Positions 8,717-15,588 of a stretch of DNA of 64,000 nucleotides are shown piece after piece. The DNA is from Nocardioides abyssi. GTDB lineage: Bacteria > Actinomycetota > Actinomycetes > Propionibacteriales > Nocardioidaceae. Numbering within the stretch: position 1 is the first letter of the stretch; each line of letters opens with the position of its first letter. Location of the stretch: the NCBI RefSeq assembly GCF_030412915.1, contig NZ_JAUHJR010000001.1:248001-312000 (forward strand), written 5' to 3'. Below the pieces are notes generated by a model. The model saw only the letters and a list, made by a program, of their open reading frames with translations. It did not search any database and was not told the origin of the DNA. The translations under genes were made by a program, and so were the position numbers.

Positions 8717-9496
8717 ATGGACACCACCAGCTGCGTCGTCACCGGAGCGGCCCGCGGCATCGGCCGCGGGATCGCCGAGCTCATGGTCGCGCGCGGGCAC
8801 CGCGTCGTCGTCACCGACGTGGATGCCGAGGGGGCCGAGCGGACGGCGCGCGAGATCGGCGCCGCAGCCGGCCTCGGCCAGGACGTGCGCGACGCGTCCT
8901 CCCACACCGAGGTGGCCGCGGAAGCGGCGAGCCACGGCGACCTGGTCGCGTGGTTCTCCAATGCCGGCGTCGGCGACGACGGCGCGCTGGTCGACCTCAC
9001 CGACGACCAGGTGCGTCGCCTCGTGGAGGTCAACCTGCTCGGCGCGGTGTGGAGCACCCGCGCGGCGCTCGCGGCGTTCGGGCCGCGCGGGGGCGACCTG
9101 GTGCTGACCGCCTCGCTGTCCGGCCTCGGACCGGTCCCCGGCCTCTCCCTGTACGCCGCCACGAAGGCCGCGGTCGTCTCGCTCGCCACCTCGGTGTCCA
9201 TGGAGGCCCCGCGCGGGGTCCGCGTCCACGCGTTGCTGCCCGACGGCGTCGACACCGCGCTGGTCGCTCAGATGCGCCCGGACGGCAACGCCAAGCGCCT
9301 GGTCACCTCCGGCGGGCGGATGCTCACCGTCGAGGAGACCGCGCAGGCCGCGGTCGACCTGGTCGGGTCGCGTCGCGTGCTCCGCACCCTGCCCGGCTGG
9401 CGCGGCGCGGCCATGCGCGCCGGTCAGCTCGCGCCCTCGCTGTCGCGGCCCGCGATCGCCGCCTTCGCGCTCCAGGGGCGGCGCCGGCTGCGCTGA
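8717..9496 (+). CDS. Short-chain dehydrogenase/reductase
   Basis: A 259-residue classical SDR. The Rossmann glycine motif is TGAARGIG (residues 9-16). NAGVG marks the stabilising NAG motif, and the catalytic set is Ser133/Ser135 with YAATK (Tyr146, Lys150). The Asp in VTDVDAEG (after strand beta 2) suggests NAD(H) preference. The substrate is unknown. ATG 8717 gives the standard SDR N-terminus; the frame continues upstream across the LexA box, which is not coding. It separates lexA from the SOS-type LysM gene, which is unusual for the lexA-divS neighbourhood. Confidence 0.9.
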   Translation: MDTTSCVVTGAARGIGRGIAELMVARGHRVVVTDVDAEGAERTAREIGAAAGLGQDVRDASSHTEVAAEAASHGDLVAWFSNAGVGDDGALVDLTDDQVRRLVEVNLLGAVWSTRAALAAFGPRGGDLVLTASLSGLGPVPGLSLYAATKAAVVSLATSVSMEAPRGVRVHALLPDGVDTALVAQMRPDGNAKRLVTSGGRMLTVEETAQAAVDLVGSRRVLRTLPGWRGAAMRAGQLAPSLSRPAIAAFALQGRRRLR

Positions 9497-9558
9497 TCTC
9501 CGCCTGTCCGGCCGTGCGATCTCGTCCGTCGGCCGGATTCCTGCCGCGAGGGTCGGGT

Positions 9559-9572
9559 CGAACATTTGTTCG
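9559..9572 (+). promoter_or_regulatory. LexA-type box 1 upstream of the LysM gene
   Basis: CGAACATTTGTTCG keeps both CGAAC/GTTCG half sites perfectly. It is the outermost of four boxes in 82 bases and lies just upstream of the proposed -35. Confidence 0.85.
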
Positions 9573-9581
9573 TCCCGAGCC

Positions 9582-9610
9582 TTGATTCGTTCGAACACGT
9601 GCTCTACGGT
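9582..9610 (+). promoter_or_regulatory. SOS promoter of the LysM (DivS-like) gene
   Basis: TTGATT (9582-9587), a 17-base spacer and TACGGT (9605-9610) form a plausible promoter. A LexA-type box fills the spacer and two more lie over the start-site region, so repression in undamaged cells should be tight. The leader to ATG 9741 is about 125 nt. Confidence 0.6.
9592..9605 (+). promoter_or_regulatory. LexA-type box 2 (imperfect)
   Basis: CGAACACGTGCTCT has a perfect left half site and a degenerate right half site. It lies inside the promoter spacer. Confidence 0.55.
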
Positions 9611-9624
9611 CGTACACATGTTCG
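9611..9624 (+). promoter_or_regulatory. LexA-type box 3
   Basis: CGTACACATGTTCG differs from the LexA consensus at one position of the left half site. It covers the expected transcription start. Confidence 0.75.
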
Positions 9625-9626
9625 AT

Positions 9627-9640
9627 CGAACGTCTGCTCG
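9627..9640 (+). promoter_or_regulatory. LexA-type box 4
   Basis: CGAACGTCTGCTCG has a perfect left half and one mismatch in the right half. Its start is 16 bases from that of box 3. Confidence 0.6.
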
Positions 9641-9740
9641 ATCGTCGCTCGCACCACCCACTGTCGGTGGTCGCAGTTAGACATCGCTCAGACCGAGATC
9701 GACACGACCAGGCTGGCCGCCCCTTCCCCAGGAGGTCCCC

Positions 9741-10097
9741 ATGAGCACCATCACCGCCACCCGCGTCCCGCACCTCGCGACCCCCGCCCGCACGGCAACC
9801 CGCACGACCGTGCGGCTGACCCGCCGCGGCCGGCTGACGGTGTTCCTCCTGGCGCTCACGGCCGTTCTGGCCGCCGGCCTGTTCATCGCCGCCGGCTCGG
9901 TGGCCACCGAGGAGGCCGGCACGCCTGAGCCCACCCGCGTGGTCATGGTCGGCACCGGCGAGACCCTCTGGGGCATCGCGGCCGACCTCGCCGACGACGG
10001 CGACGTCCGCGCGACGATGAGGGAGATCGAGCGGCTCAACGCCCTCGACTCCGCCGTCCTCGACGCCGGGCAGCGCCTGGTCGTCCCCGCCTCCTGA
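9741..10097 (+). CDS. SOS-controlled membrane LysM protein (DivS/ChiZ/YneA-like cell-division inhibitor)
   Basis: A 118-residue protein: a basic N-terminus, one membrane span (about residues 32-53), and a C-terminal LysM peptidoglycan-binding domain (GTGETLWGIAADLADDG to GQRLVVP, about 71-116). The Shine-Dalgarno AGGAGG (9730-9735) is five bases before ATG 9741. In Corynebacterium (DivS), Mycobacterium (ChiZ/Rv2719c) and Bacillus (YneA), small SOS-induced membrane proteins encoded beside lexA stop septation during DNA repair, and ChiZ and YneA carry LysM. Architecture, lexA proximity and four LexA-type boxes all point to the same role here. The assignment rests on context, not on high sequence identity. 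Confidence 0.82.
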   Translation: MSTITATRVPHLATPARTATRTTVRLTRRGRLTVFLLALTAVLAAGLFIAAGSVATEEAGTPEPTRVVMVGTGETLWGIAADLADDGDVRATMREIERLNALDSAVLDAGQRLVVPAS

Positions 10098-10161
10098 GGC
10101 GGAGCAGCCACACCACAGACGTCGCCAGCCGCCTCGACCCCGGCTGGCGAACCGGGGAAGA

Positions 10162-10193
10162 CAGGGGCGGGGCCGTTCGCGGCCCCGCCCCTG
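10162..10193 (+). terminator. Transcription terminator after the LysM gene
   Basis: A perfect 14-bp GC-rich stem (CAGGGGCGGGGCCG with its complement) is closed by a TTCG tetraloop. There is no T-run, as is common in high-GC actinobacteria. Confidence 0.8.
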
Positions 10194-10248
10194 CGGCTAT
10201 CCCCGGGGGCAGTATCCGGGGGCCGGTGCGCGGCTTCGGTGGCGGGAG

Positions 10249-10333
10249 TTTCATCGGCTGGCCGCTGAACCTGTTGGTTGGCCGATGATGTTTCAGCGTC
10301 CCACCGGTAGTTCCATCGGCCAGCCGCTGAAAT
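10249..10333. repeat. Three-part palindromic repeat cluster
   Basis: TTTCATCGGCTGGCCGCTGAA (10249) recurs nearly unchanged as TTCCATCGGCCAGCCGCTGAA (10311), 62 bases downstream. Between them the complementary pieces GGTTGGCCGATGATG and TTTCAGCG (10276-10298) can pair with either copy. The cluster lies between convergent genes after the terminator; its function is unknown. Confidence 0.6.
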
Positions 10334-10375
10334 CTCACCGGCGTTGAGCCACCCGACGGGCCGGAGGGCGAGGAC

Positions 10376-10717
10376 TCAGCGAGCGGCCCGCCGGCCGCCG
10401 GGAGCGACGGGCCGGTCGGGCTCCGGGTCCTTCGGCGGGGGCGGGGAGGTGATGCCGAGCTCGCGGAGCAGCCGGGCGATGAGCATCAGGCCGGCGAAGA
10501 GGCAGGCGACCGCGCCGAGCGAGGCCAGCGCGAGGAACGCCCAGGCCGCGGAGTCGCCGCCGCGGGCGGTCGCGCCGAAGTCGATGGCGGCGTACACGAG
10601 GTAGCCCCACGCGACCACGAGCAGCGTGATGCCGAGGGCCAGCAGGGCCAGCCGGGGGGAGAAACCGGCGCGGCGCTTGGTGCCCCGCCTCGATCCCGCC
10701 CGCTTGCCCGTCGCCAC
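10376..10717 (-). CDS. Small two-span membrane protein of unknown function
   Basis: A 113-residue protein starting at GTG 10717. The N-terminus is very basic (GKRAGSRRGTKRR), followed by two membrane spans (about 22-45 and 57-81) and a Pro/Arg-rich cytoplasmic tail. I recognise no domain. The reading frame extends far upstream, but that part overlaps the GAF-ATPase gene on the other strand and lacks protein character. The product may be a membrane-bound accessory factor; nothing nearby indicates its job. Confidence 0.6.
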   Translation of the reverse strand: MATGKRAGSRRGTKRRAGFSPRLALLALGITLLVVAWGYLVYAAIDFGATARGGDSAAWAFLALASLGAVACLFAGLMLIARLLRELGITSPPPPKDPEPDRPVAPGGRRAAR

Positions 10718-10846
10718 GGGCTCATCATCCCTGATCGCCGACGACCCCGCCTCCCCGACCCGCGGCCCGGCCACCGCGGTGCAGCGGCAGGACCTGGTCC
10801 GGAGGTCGGCGGGTGATCGTGCCGCGCCGAAGACGCGCAAAGGCTT

Positions 10847-10852
10847 TACGCT
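10847..10852 (+). promoter_or_regulatory. -10 hexamer, leaderless start of the GAF-ATPase gene
   Basis: TACGCT ends seven bases before GTG 10860 and there is no ribosome-binding site between them. This supports both the GTG start and leaderless transcription. Confidence 0.4.
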
Positions 10853-10859
10853 GTCACCC

Positions 10860-11885
10860 GTGCAGGGCGATGTGGGGACCTCGTCGATGCCGGGCGGGGG
10901 TCTCGGCGCGTCGACCGGACCCATGCCCATGCTCGATCCGTTCCTCCGCGACGCCGCCGACGTCGACCAGGTCACGCGCGCCGTGCTCGCGGTGGTGGCC
11001 GGCGGTCCGTCGGTGCTCCGGGCCGCGCTGGCGCTGAGCGAGGGCGGCGGCCGGCGGCTGCGGTTCGTCGACAGCGCCGCGGCCGCCGACGAGGCGGAGC
11101 TGGCGTGGTGCCACATCGACGCCTACGACGACGTACCCCTGACGACCGTGGTCCGCACCGGCGAGACGGTGTGCGGCGGTCTCGACGAGCTCGGCGGGCG
11201 GTACGCCGCGTTCCTGGCCGACCAGCGCGAGCGCGGCGTCGCGGCGCTGGTCGCGCTGCCGCTGCCGGGGACGGGTTCGCCGATCGGCGGGCTGCTGGTC
11301 TTCCTGGCCGACCGGGCCGCGCTCGACGAGCGGCGGGTCGCGACGCTGACCTCGATCGCGCGCCGCGCCTCCGACGCCGTGCGCCGCGTGCGGCTCGTCT
11401 CGGGTCGCCAGGGCTCCGACGCGGTGCCCGAGGAGCCGGTCGTGCCGGAGGGTGCGCTGACCACCAGCGTGCTGCTCGAGGGCGACCCGCGGGCGACGGG
11501 CGCGGCGCGCCGGTTCCTGCGCGAGCACCTGCGTGCGTGGGGGGTCGAGGGCGAGGCGGTCGACGACGCCCAGCTGTGCCTCTCGGAGCTGGTCACCAAC
11601 GCGGTCGTCCATGCGGGCACGGCCTCGGAGCTGCGCGTCGTGCTCGATCACGGCGTGCTGACGGTGACGGTCCGCGACCTCGGGGGCCTCGGCAAGCAGA
11701 GCACGGGGGAGCCGCACCCCTCCGACGACCTCGACCCGCTGCGCGTCTACGGGCGCGGCCTGCAGCTGGTCGACGCACTCGCGGACCGGTGGGGCTCGGA
11801 GCGCGACGCGATCGGCACGACCGTGTGGTTCGCTCTGGAGGGGACGGCCCAGGAGGCCGACGCCGGAGCGGTCACCGCCGGCTAG
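10860..11885 (+). CDS. GAF domain plus HATPase (anti-sigma-type) regulatory protein
   Basis: A 341-residue cytoplasmic protein. Residues about 25-185 look like a GAF sensor domain. The C-terminal about 130 residues are a GHKL ATPase of the RsbW/SpoIIAB anti-sigma type, with the N-box QLCLSELVTNAVVHAG and the glycine-rich GRGLQLVDALADRWG. Such stand-alone actinobacterial ATPases usually phosphorylate an anti-sigma antagonist or bind a sigma factor; no partner gene is visible here. Its stop overlaps the stop of the convergent nucleoside transporter gene by four bases (CTAG). The alternative start is ATG 10887. Confidence 0.75.
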   Translation: MQGDVGTSSMPGGGLGASTGPMPMLDPFLRDAADVDQVTRAVLAVVAGGPSVLRAALALSEGGGRRLRFVDSAAAADEAELAWCHIDAYDDVPLTTVVRTGETVCGGLDELGGRYAAFLADQRERGVAALVALPLPGTGSPIGGLLVFLADRAALDERRVATLTSIARRASDAVRRVRLVSGRQGSDAVPEEPVVPEGALTTSVLLEGDPRATGAARRFLREHLRAWGVEGEAVDDAQLCLSELVTNAVVHAGTASELRVVLDHGVLTVTVRDLGGLGKQSTGEPHPSDDLDPLRVYGRGLQLVDALADRWGSERDAIGTTVWFALEGTAQEADAGAVTAG

Positions 11886-13162
11886 GTCCCGATCCCGATC
11901 ACCACACCGGCGATCGCTGCGTTGGACAGGTTGGCCAGGCTGCCGGCGAGCAGCGCCCGCAGGCCGAGCTCGGCGACGGCGGCGCGCCGCTCGGGCAGCA
12001 GCGAGCCGAGGGTGCCGATCTGGATGGCGATCGAGGAGAAGTTCGCGAAGCCGGCCAGCGCGAAGGTGACCACAGCGACCGTCACCGGCGAGAGCGCGTC
12101 GACGTTCGGCCCGAAGTCGGCGTACGCCACGAACTCGTTGAGCACGGTCTTCTGCCCGATCCACGAGCCGGCGTCGACCGCCTCGGACCACGGCACGCCC
12201 AGCAGCCAGGCGAGCGGCGCGAGCGCCCAGCCGAGGATCTTCTCGAGGGTCAGGCCGTCCGCGCCGAACCAGCCGCCGACGGCGCCGAGGATGCCGTTGG
12301 CCAGCGCAATCAGCGCGATGAACGCGATGAGCAGCGCGCCGACGGTCACGGCGATCTTGCCGCCGGCGAGCGCGCCGCGGCCGAGCGCGTCGATGACGTT
12401 GCGGGACTCGGTGTCGCGGACGCTGCGCACGTCGAGCTCGGCCGGGTGCCCCTCCGGGCCCTCCTCGGCCTCGTCGAGCGGGCCGTCGTCGGGCCCCTCC
12501 GGCGTCGAGTCCGGCCACATGATCTTGGCCATCAGCAGCGCGGCGGGAGCGTTCATGACGGTGGCCGCCAGCAGGTACTCCAGCGGCGCGCCGAGCAGCG
12601 AGTAGCCCACCAGCGTCGAGCCCGCCGCCGCCGCGAACCCGGCCGCCATCACGGTGAACAGCTGGCCCTTGCGCAGCGAGCGGAGGTACGGCGCGATCAT
12701 CAGCGGCGCCTCGGACTGGCCGAGGAAGACCACCGTGCCGGCGTACAACGACTCGACCTTGCTCACCCGCAGCAGCCACGACAGCGCCCCGCCGACGACG
12801 TACGTCGTCCACTGGATGACGCGCAGGTAGAACAGCAAGCCCACCAGCGCACCCAGGAACACGATGACCGGCAGCACCGACAGCGCGAAGACCGTCTCGC
12901 CCTCCTCGCCGACCTCGGTCAGCGGACCGAAGACGAAGACCGTGCCCTCCTCGGCGTACCCGATCAGCGCGGCCACCCGGTCGGAGAGCCACTCCAGCGC
13001 CCGCTCGCCGGGCCCCCAGCGCAGCACGAGCGCGGCGAAGGCGACCTGCAGCGCCAGCGCGACCCCGACGGTGCGCCACGAGATCCCGCGGCGGTGCCGG
13101 GAGAAGGCGACCGCGACGAGCACCAGCACGGCCAGGCCGAGGAGGCCACGCAGAGCGTCCAT
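11882..13162 (-). CDS. Concentrative nucleoside transporter, NupC/CNT family
   Basis: A 426-residue integral membrane protein with the CNT family layout. There are three N-terminal spans and a Nucleos_tra2_N domain with gate motifs. Conserved family segments include LGQSEAPLMIAPYL, EFVAYADF and ALAGFANFSSIAIQIGTLGSLLPERR. It imports nucleosides by coupling to H+ or Na+. An acidic loop of about 45 residues (GPDDGPLDEAEEGPEGHP) between membrane segments is longer than usual. ATG 13162 gives a standard N-terminus; the frame runs on upstream without conserved sequence. Confidence 0.92.
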   Translation of the reverse strand: MDALRGLLGLAVLVLVAVAFSRHRRGISWRTVGVALALQVAFAALVLRWGPGERALEWLSDRVAALIGYAEEGTVFVFGPLTEVGEEGETVFALSVLPVIVFLGALVGLLFYLRVIQWTTYVVGGALSWLLRVSKVESLYAGTVVFLGQSEAPLMIAPYLRSLRKGQLFTVMAAGFAAAAGSTLVGYSLLGAPLEYLLAATVMNAPAALLMAKIMWPDSTPEGPDDGPLDEAEEGPEGHPAELDVRSVRDTESRNVIDALGRGALAGGKIAVTVGALLIAFIALIALANGILGAVGGWFGADGLTLEKILGWALAPLAWLLGVPWSEAVDAGSWIGQKTVLNEFVAYADFGPNVDALSPVTVAVVTFALAGFANFSSIAIQIGTLGSLLPERRAAVAELGLRALLAGSLANLSNAAIAGVVIGIGT

Positions 13163-13252
13163 GTCGGCCCCGGTGCCCGCGCGGGCCCGCCCGGGAACGT
13201 CACGCCGCCAGGTGTGGTCGTACGCCGCCGCGGTCACCGGCCGCGGGTGGTG

Positions 13253-13780
13253 ATGGTCCTGCCGCCGATCGTGGCGCCCGAGCCGGTCGTGGTGTTCTGC
13301 GGGCTGGCGGGTGCGGCGAGCACCAAGCACCGCGACCACTACTACGAGGGACCGGGCAACAGCTTCTGGTCCTCCCTGCACCTCTCCGGCTTCACCGGCC
13401 GCGAGCTGGCCCCCCACGAGGACCGGCTGCTCGCCGAGCCGGTGGACGGGACGCCGATGGGTCTGACCGACCTGGTCGGCCACTGGGACCCGCGCCGGGT
13501 GGCGATCGACCGGCTCGCCGAGCAGATGGAGTCCTGGCAGCCGGAGTGGCTCGCGATCACCGGCAAGGGTGCCGCCCACGAGGCCGCCAAGGCGCTCGGT
13601 CGCCGCGGACGCCCGCACCTGGGCGTGCAGGACTGGTACGTCGGCCGCGCCCAGGTCTTCGTCCTCCCCGGCCCGTCCGGAGCCAACCAGCGTCGCGACT
13701 ACGACGGCCGCCCCTACCGCCTCTCCTGGTGGCGCGACCTGGCCATGATCTGCGGCGTCGACGCCTCAGCGGCTGGTTGA
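13253..13780 (+). CDS. mug: Mismatch-specific uracil/thymine-DNA glycosylase (MUG family)
   Basis: A 175-residue protein matching the MUG/TDG branch of uracil-DNA glycosylases. The N-terminal catalytic region VVFCGLAGAAST aligns with the family CGINPG-type motif. GPGNSFWSSLHLSGFT is a hallmark, and LPGPSGANQR aligns with the intercalating LPNPSG loop. The enzyme removes U or T from G mismatches in base-excision repair. Neither the usual active-site Asn nor the NPG triad is conserved in the first motif (GLAGAAS), so activity is not certain. The last codons and stop are formed by a dispersed repeat unit starting GGCTGGTTGA. Confidence 0.8.
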   Translation: MVLPPIVAPEPVVVFCGLAGAASTKHRDHYYEGPGNSFWSSLHLSGFTGRELAPHEDRLLAEPVDGTPMGLTDLVGHWDPRRVAIDRLAEQMESWQPEWLAITGKGAAHEAAKALGRRGRPHLGVQDWYVGRAQVFVLPGPSGANQRRDYDGRPYRLSWWRDLAMICGVDASAAG

Positions 13781-13892
13781 CCCCGGCTGGTCGACCCCGG
13801 CTGGCTGAGGAGGCCCGCCAGGGCCGTCTCGAAGCCCGCCCCCGTCCGGCTGGTTGAGGAGGCCCGCCAGGGCCGTCTCGAAGCCCGCCGGC
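13770..13892. repeat. Tandem and partial copies of the dispersed intergenic repeat
   Basis: Two near-identical 44-base units start at 13797 and 13846 (GGCTGGTTGAGGAGGCCCGC to GGCCGTCTCGAAGCCCGCC). They are preceded by two truncated heads (GGCTGGTTGACCCC and GGCTGGTCGACCCC). The first head overlaps the mug stop codon. The same family occurs at 3579-3650 and 29552-29594. Confidence 0.85.
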
Positions 13893-13934
13893 CGGACCCG
13901 CGCAGACCCGCCGGAACGGGCGCACCATGGACCC

Positions 13935-14678
13935 ATGACCCGCTGCGCAGCCCTGGCCGCCACCGTCGTCCTCCTGGGCGCCGGCCTGCCCGCCGCGTCG
14001 GCCGCCCCCGCCGACGCGCCACCCACCGACGAGCCGCCCGCCGAGCGCACGGTGACGGTGCGCGGCGACTGCGGGCCGAGCGGCCGCGTGGTGCTGCGCC
14101 AGGTGCTCGACGGTGACCGCACGACGGTCGCGGTGCGGCTGCGCGGGGTGCCGGACGGGCGGTGGCGCGGGGAGCACCTGGTCGAGGTCGGGGTCGACGA
14201 CACCGAGGACACGCGGCTGGCCGCCGACGTGCGTGCGCACGTGCTGGCGGTCGGCTTCGAGGTCGACGGCGCCGCGGTCGGGGGAGTGCTGCGCCTGAGC
14301 GGGCCGCGCGGCGCGGAGTGCCACGCGGCGTACTCCGAGGCGGGCTCGATGGTCGTCGTCACCGACGCCCGCCTCGCCGGCGTCGTGCGCCGGTCGGGCC
14401 CGCGCAGGCTGGTGGCCCGCGCCGACGTCGACTGCCGGCCGGGTCCGCGCTGGTCGGTCGAGCTCGGGTTCAGCGACGAGTCCTCGGGATCGGGGTTCGG
14501 CTCGCCGAGGGTGCGGTGCCGGTCCGGGTCCGCCGTGCTGCGCGAGGTGGTCGAGCGGGACGTCGCCACCCTGCCGGCGACGGTCGAGGTGGCCGCCCGG
14601 CGGCCCGGCGGGCGCCACCTCCGGCTGCGGTACGTCGCCTCCGACCCGGCTCCGGTCGACCTGCCCTCGCGGCGCTGA
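13935..14678 (+). CDS. Secreted hypothetical protein
   Basis: A 247-residue protein with a clear Sec signal peptide (MTRCAALAATVVLLGAGLPAASA, cleavage near 23-25). A beta-rich mature part follows with three regularly placed cysteines (GDCGP, AECHA, VDCRP) and a fourth in VRCRSG, likely forming disulfides. I recognise no domain. ATG 13935 is chosen because the signal peptide begins there. It lies alone between the repeat cluster and nrdR. Confidence 0.7.
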   Translation: MTRCAALAATVVLLGAGLPAASAAPADAPPTDEPPAERTVTVRGDCGPSGRVVLRQVLDGDRTTVAVRLRGVPDGRWRGEHLVEVGVDDTEDTRLAADVRAHVLAVGFEVDGAAVGGVLRLSGPRGAECHAAYSEAGSMVVVTDARLAGVVRRSGPRRLVARADVDCRPGPRWSVELGFSDESSGSGFGSPRVRCRSGSAVLREVVERDVATLPATVEVAARRPGGRHLRLRYVASDPAPVDLPSRR

Positions 14679-14743
14679 CCTGCGGGTTTGCGGAGTGGTC
14701 CGGACCAGAGCCCGGCGGTCCGGGGCGAGACACGCCGAACGGC

Positions 14744-14772
14744 TTGCGCCCGGCCCGAGCCCGGCGTACGGT
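14744..14772 (+). promoter_or_regulatory. nrdR-nrdJ promoter
   Basis: TTGCGC (14744-14749), a 17-base spacer and TACGGT (14767-14772). The -10 is identical to that proposed for the SOS-controlled LysM gene. Both NrdR boxes lie just downstream, over and beyond the transcription start. Confidence 0.55.
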
Positions 14773-14776
14773 TCCC

Positions 14777-14792
14777 CCACATCTAGTACTTA
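14777..14792 (+). promoter_or_regulatory. NrdR box 1
   Basis: CCACATCTAGTACTTA shares its first eleven bases (CCACATCTAGT) with box 2. The offset between the boxes is exactly 31 bases, three helical turns, as known for tandem NrdR boxes. Confidence 0.8.
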
Positions 14793-14807
14793 CAAGGATG
14801 TAGTTAT

Positions 14808-14823
14808 CCACATCTAGTGCACA
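14808..14823 (+). promoter_or_regulatory. NrdR box 2
   Basis: CCACATCTAGTGCACA, same phase and orientation as box 1. NrdR with bound (d)ATP is expected to bind both boxes together and repress its own operon. Confidence 0.8.
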
Positions 14824-14953
14824 GCACCAGGGTGGAAGCCCCACAGGAAGCTCGTTGTTCTACACAGTGACGGGCCCGATATCCCCAGATCGTCCACAGG
14901 TAACGACACCCTCCCGAGGGTGTCCGAGGCGCGCCCGGAAGGAGGCACCTGAG

Positions 14954-15433
14954 ATGCACTGCCCGTACTGCCGCGGCACCGACACCCGGGTGCTCGACTC
15001 CCGGGTCGCCGACGACGGCGGCTCGATCCGCCGGCGGCGCACCTGCTCCTCGTGCGCCAAGCGCTTCACGACGATCGAGCAGATGCAGCTGACCGTGCTC
15101 AAGCGCAGCGGCGCGACCGAGCCGTTCACCCGCGAGAAGGCCGTCGCCGGCGTCCGGAAGGCCTGCAAGGGCCGCCCGGTCTCCGAGGACGACCTGGCCT
15201 GCCTCGGGCAGGCCGTCGAGGACGCGCTGCGCCTCTCGGGCGCCGCGGAGATCCCGGCGCACGAGGTCGGCCTGGCCATCCTCGGTCCGCTCCGGGCGCT
15301 CGACGAGGTCGCCTACCTGCGGTTCGCGAGCGTCTACCGCGCCTTCCAGAGCGCCGACGACTTCGCGGCCGAGATCGCCGCGCTCCGGGCCGACCGCGTC
15401 GTCCCGGAGCCCGCCCCTCAGCCCACGGGCTGA
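14954..15433 (+). CDS. nrdR: Transcriptional repressor NrdR
   Basis: A 159-residue NrdR. The N-terminal zinc ribbon is CPYCRG...CSSCAKRF (residues 3-37), with the family signature [15 protein letters not shown]. An ATP-cone domain follows (about 49-139, starting [15 protein letters not shown]). NrdR senses (d)ATP and represses ribonucleotide reductase genes. ATG 14954 has AAGGAGG eight bases upstream. It is the first gene of an operon with nrdJ, and its own promoter carries two NrdR boxes. Confidence 0.97.
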   Translation: MHCPYCRGTDTRVLDSRVADDGGSIRRRRTCSSCAKRFTTIEQMQLTVLKRSGATEPFTREKAVAGVRKACKGRPVSEDDLACLGQAVEDALRLSGAAEIPAHEVGLAILGPLRALDEVAYLRFASVYRAFQSADDFAAEIAALRADRVVPEPAPQPTG

Positions 15434-15441
15434 CCACAGAC

Positions 15442-15477
15442 CGCCCGGCACGTAGTGGGGAAGCTGCGTGCCGGGCG
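15442..15477 (+). terminator. Hairpin between nrdR and nrdJ (attenuator-like)
   Basis: CGCCCGGCACG (15442-15452) pairs perfectly with 15467-15477 around a 14-base loop. It sits nine bases after the nrdR stop and 112 before nrdJ, so it may lower nrdJ transcription or stabilise the nrdR message rather than end the operon. Confidence 0.5.
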
Positions 15478-15588
15478 CACCACCTCAGCAGGACCCACGC
15501 CAGCCAGGCACAGCAGGACCTGTCCCACCGCACTGTCGGTGGTGGCAGCAAGGATCGAAGAAACCACCTCGAGAGACGGGACCAGAGG

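Noticed and set aside
11105-13780. A single 891-residue plus-strand protein
   Set aside because: Only the last 175 residues (from 13253) have protein character; the rest is the complement of the nucleoside transporter and the GAF-ATPase frame shifted.
15434-15588. Cobalamin riboswitch before nrdJ
   Set aside because: The stretch is only 155 bases, and I could not find the B12-box or the expected pseudoknot by eye; it shows simple hairpins.
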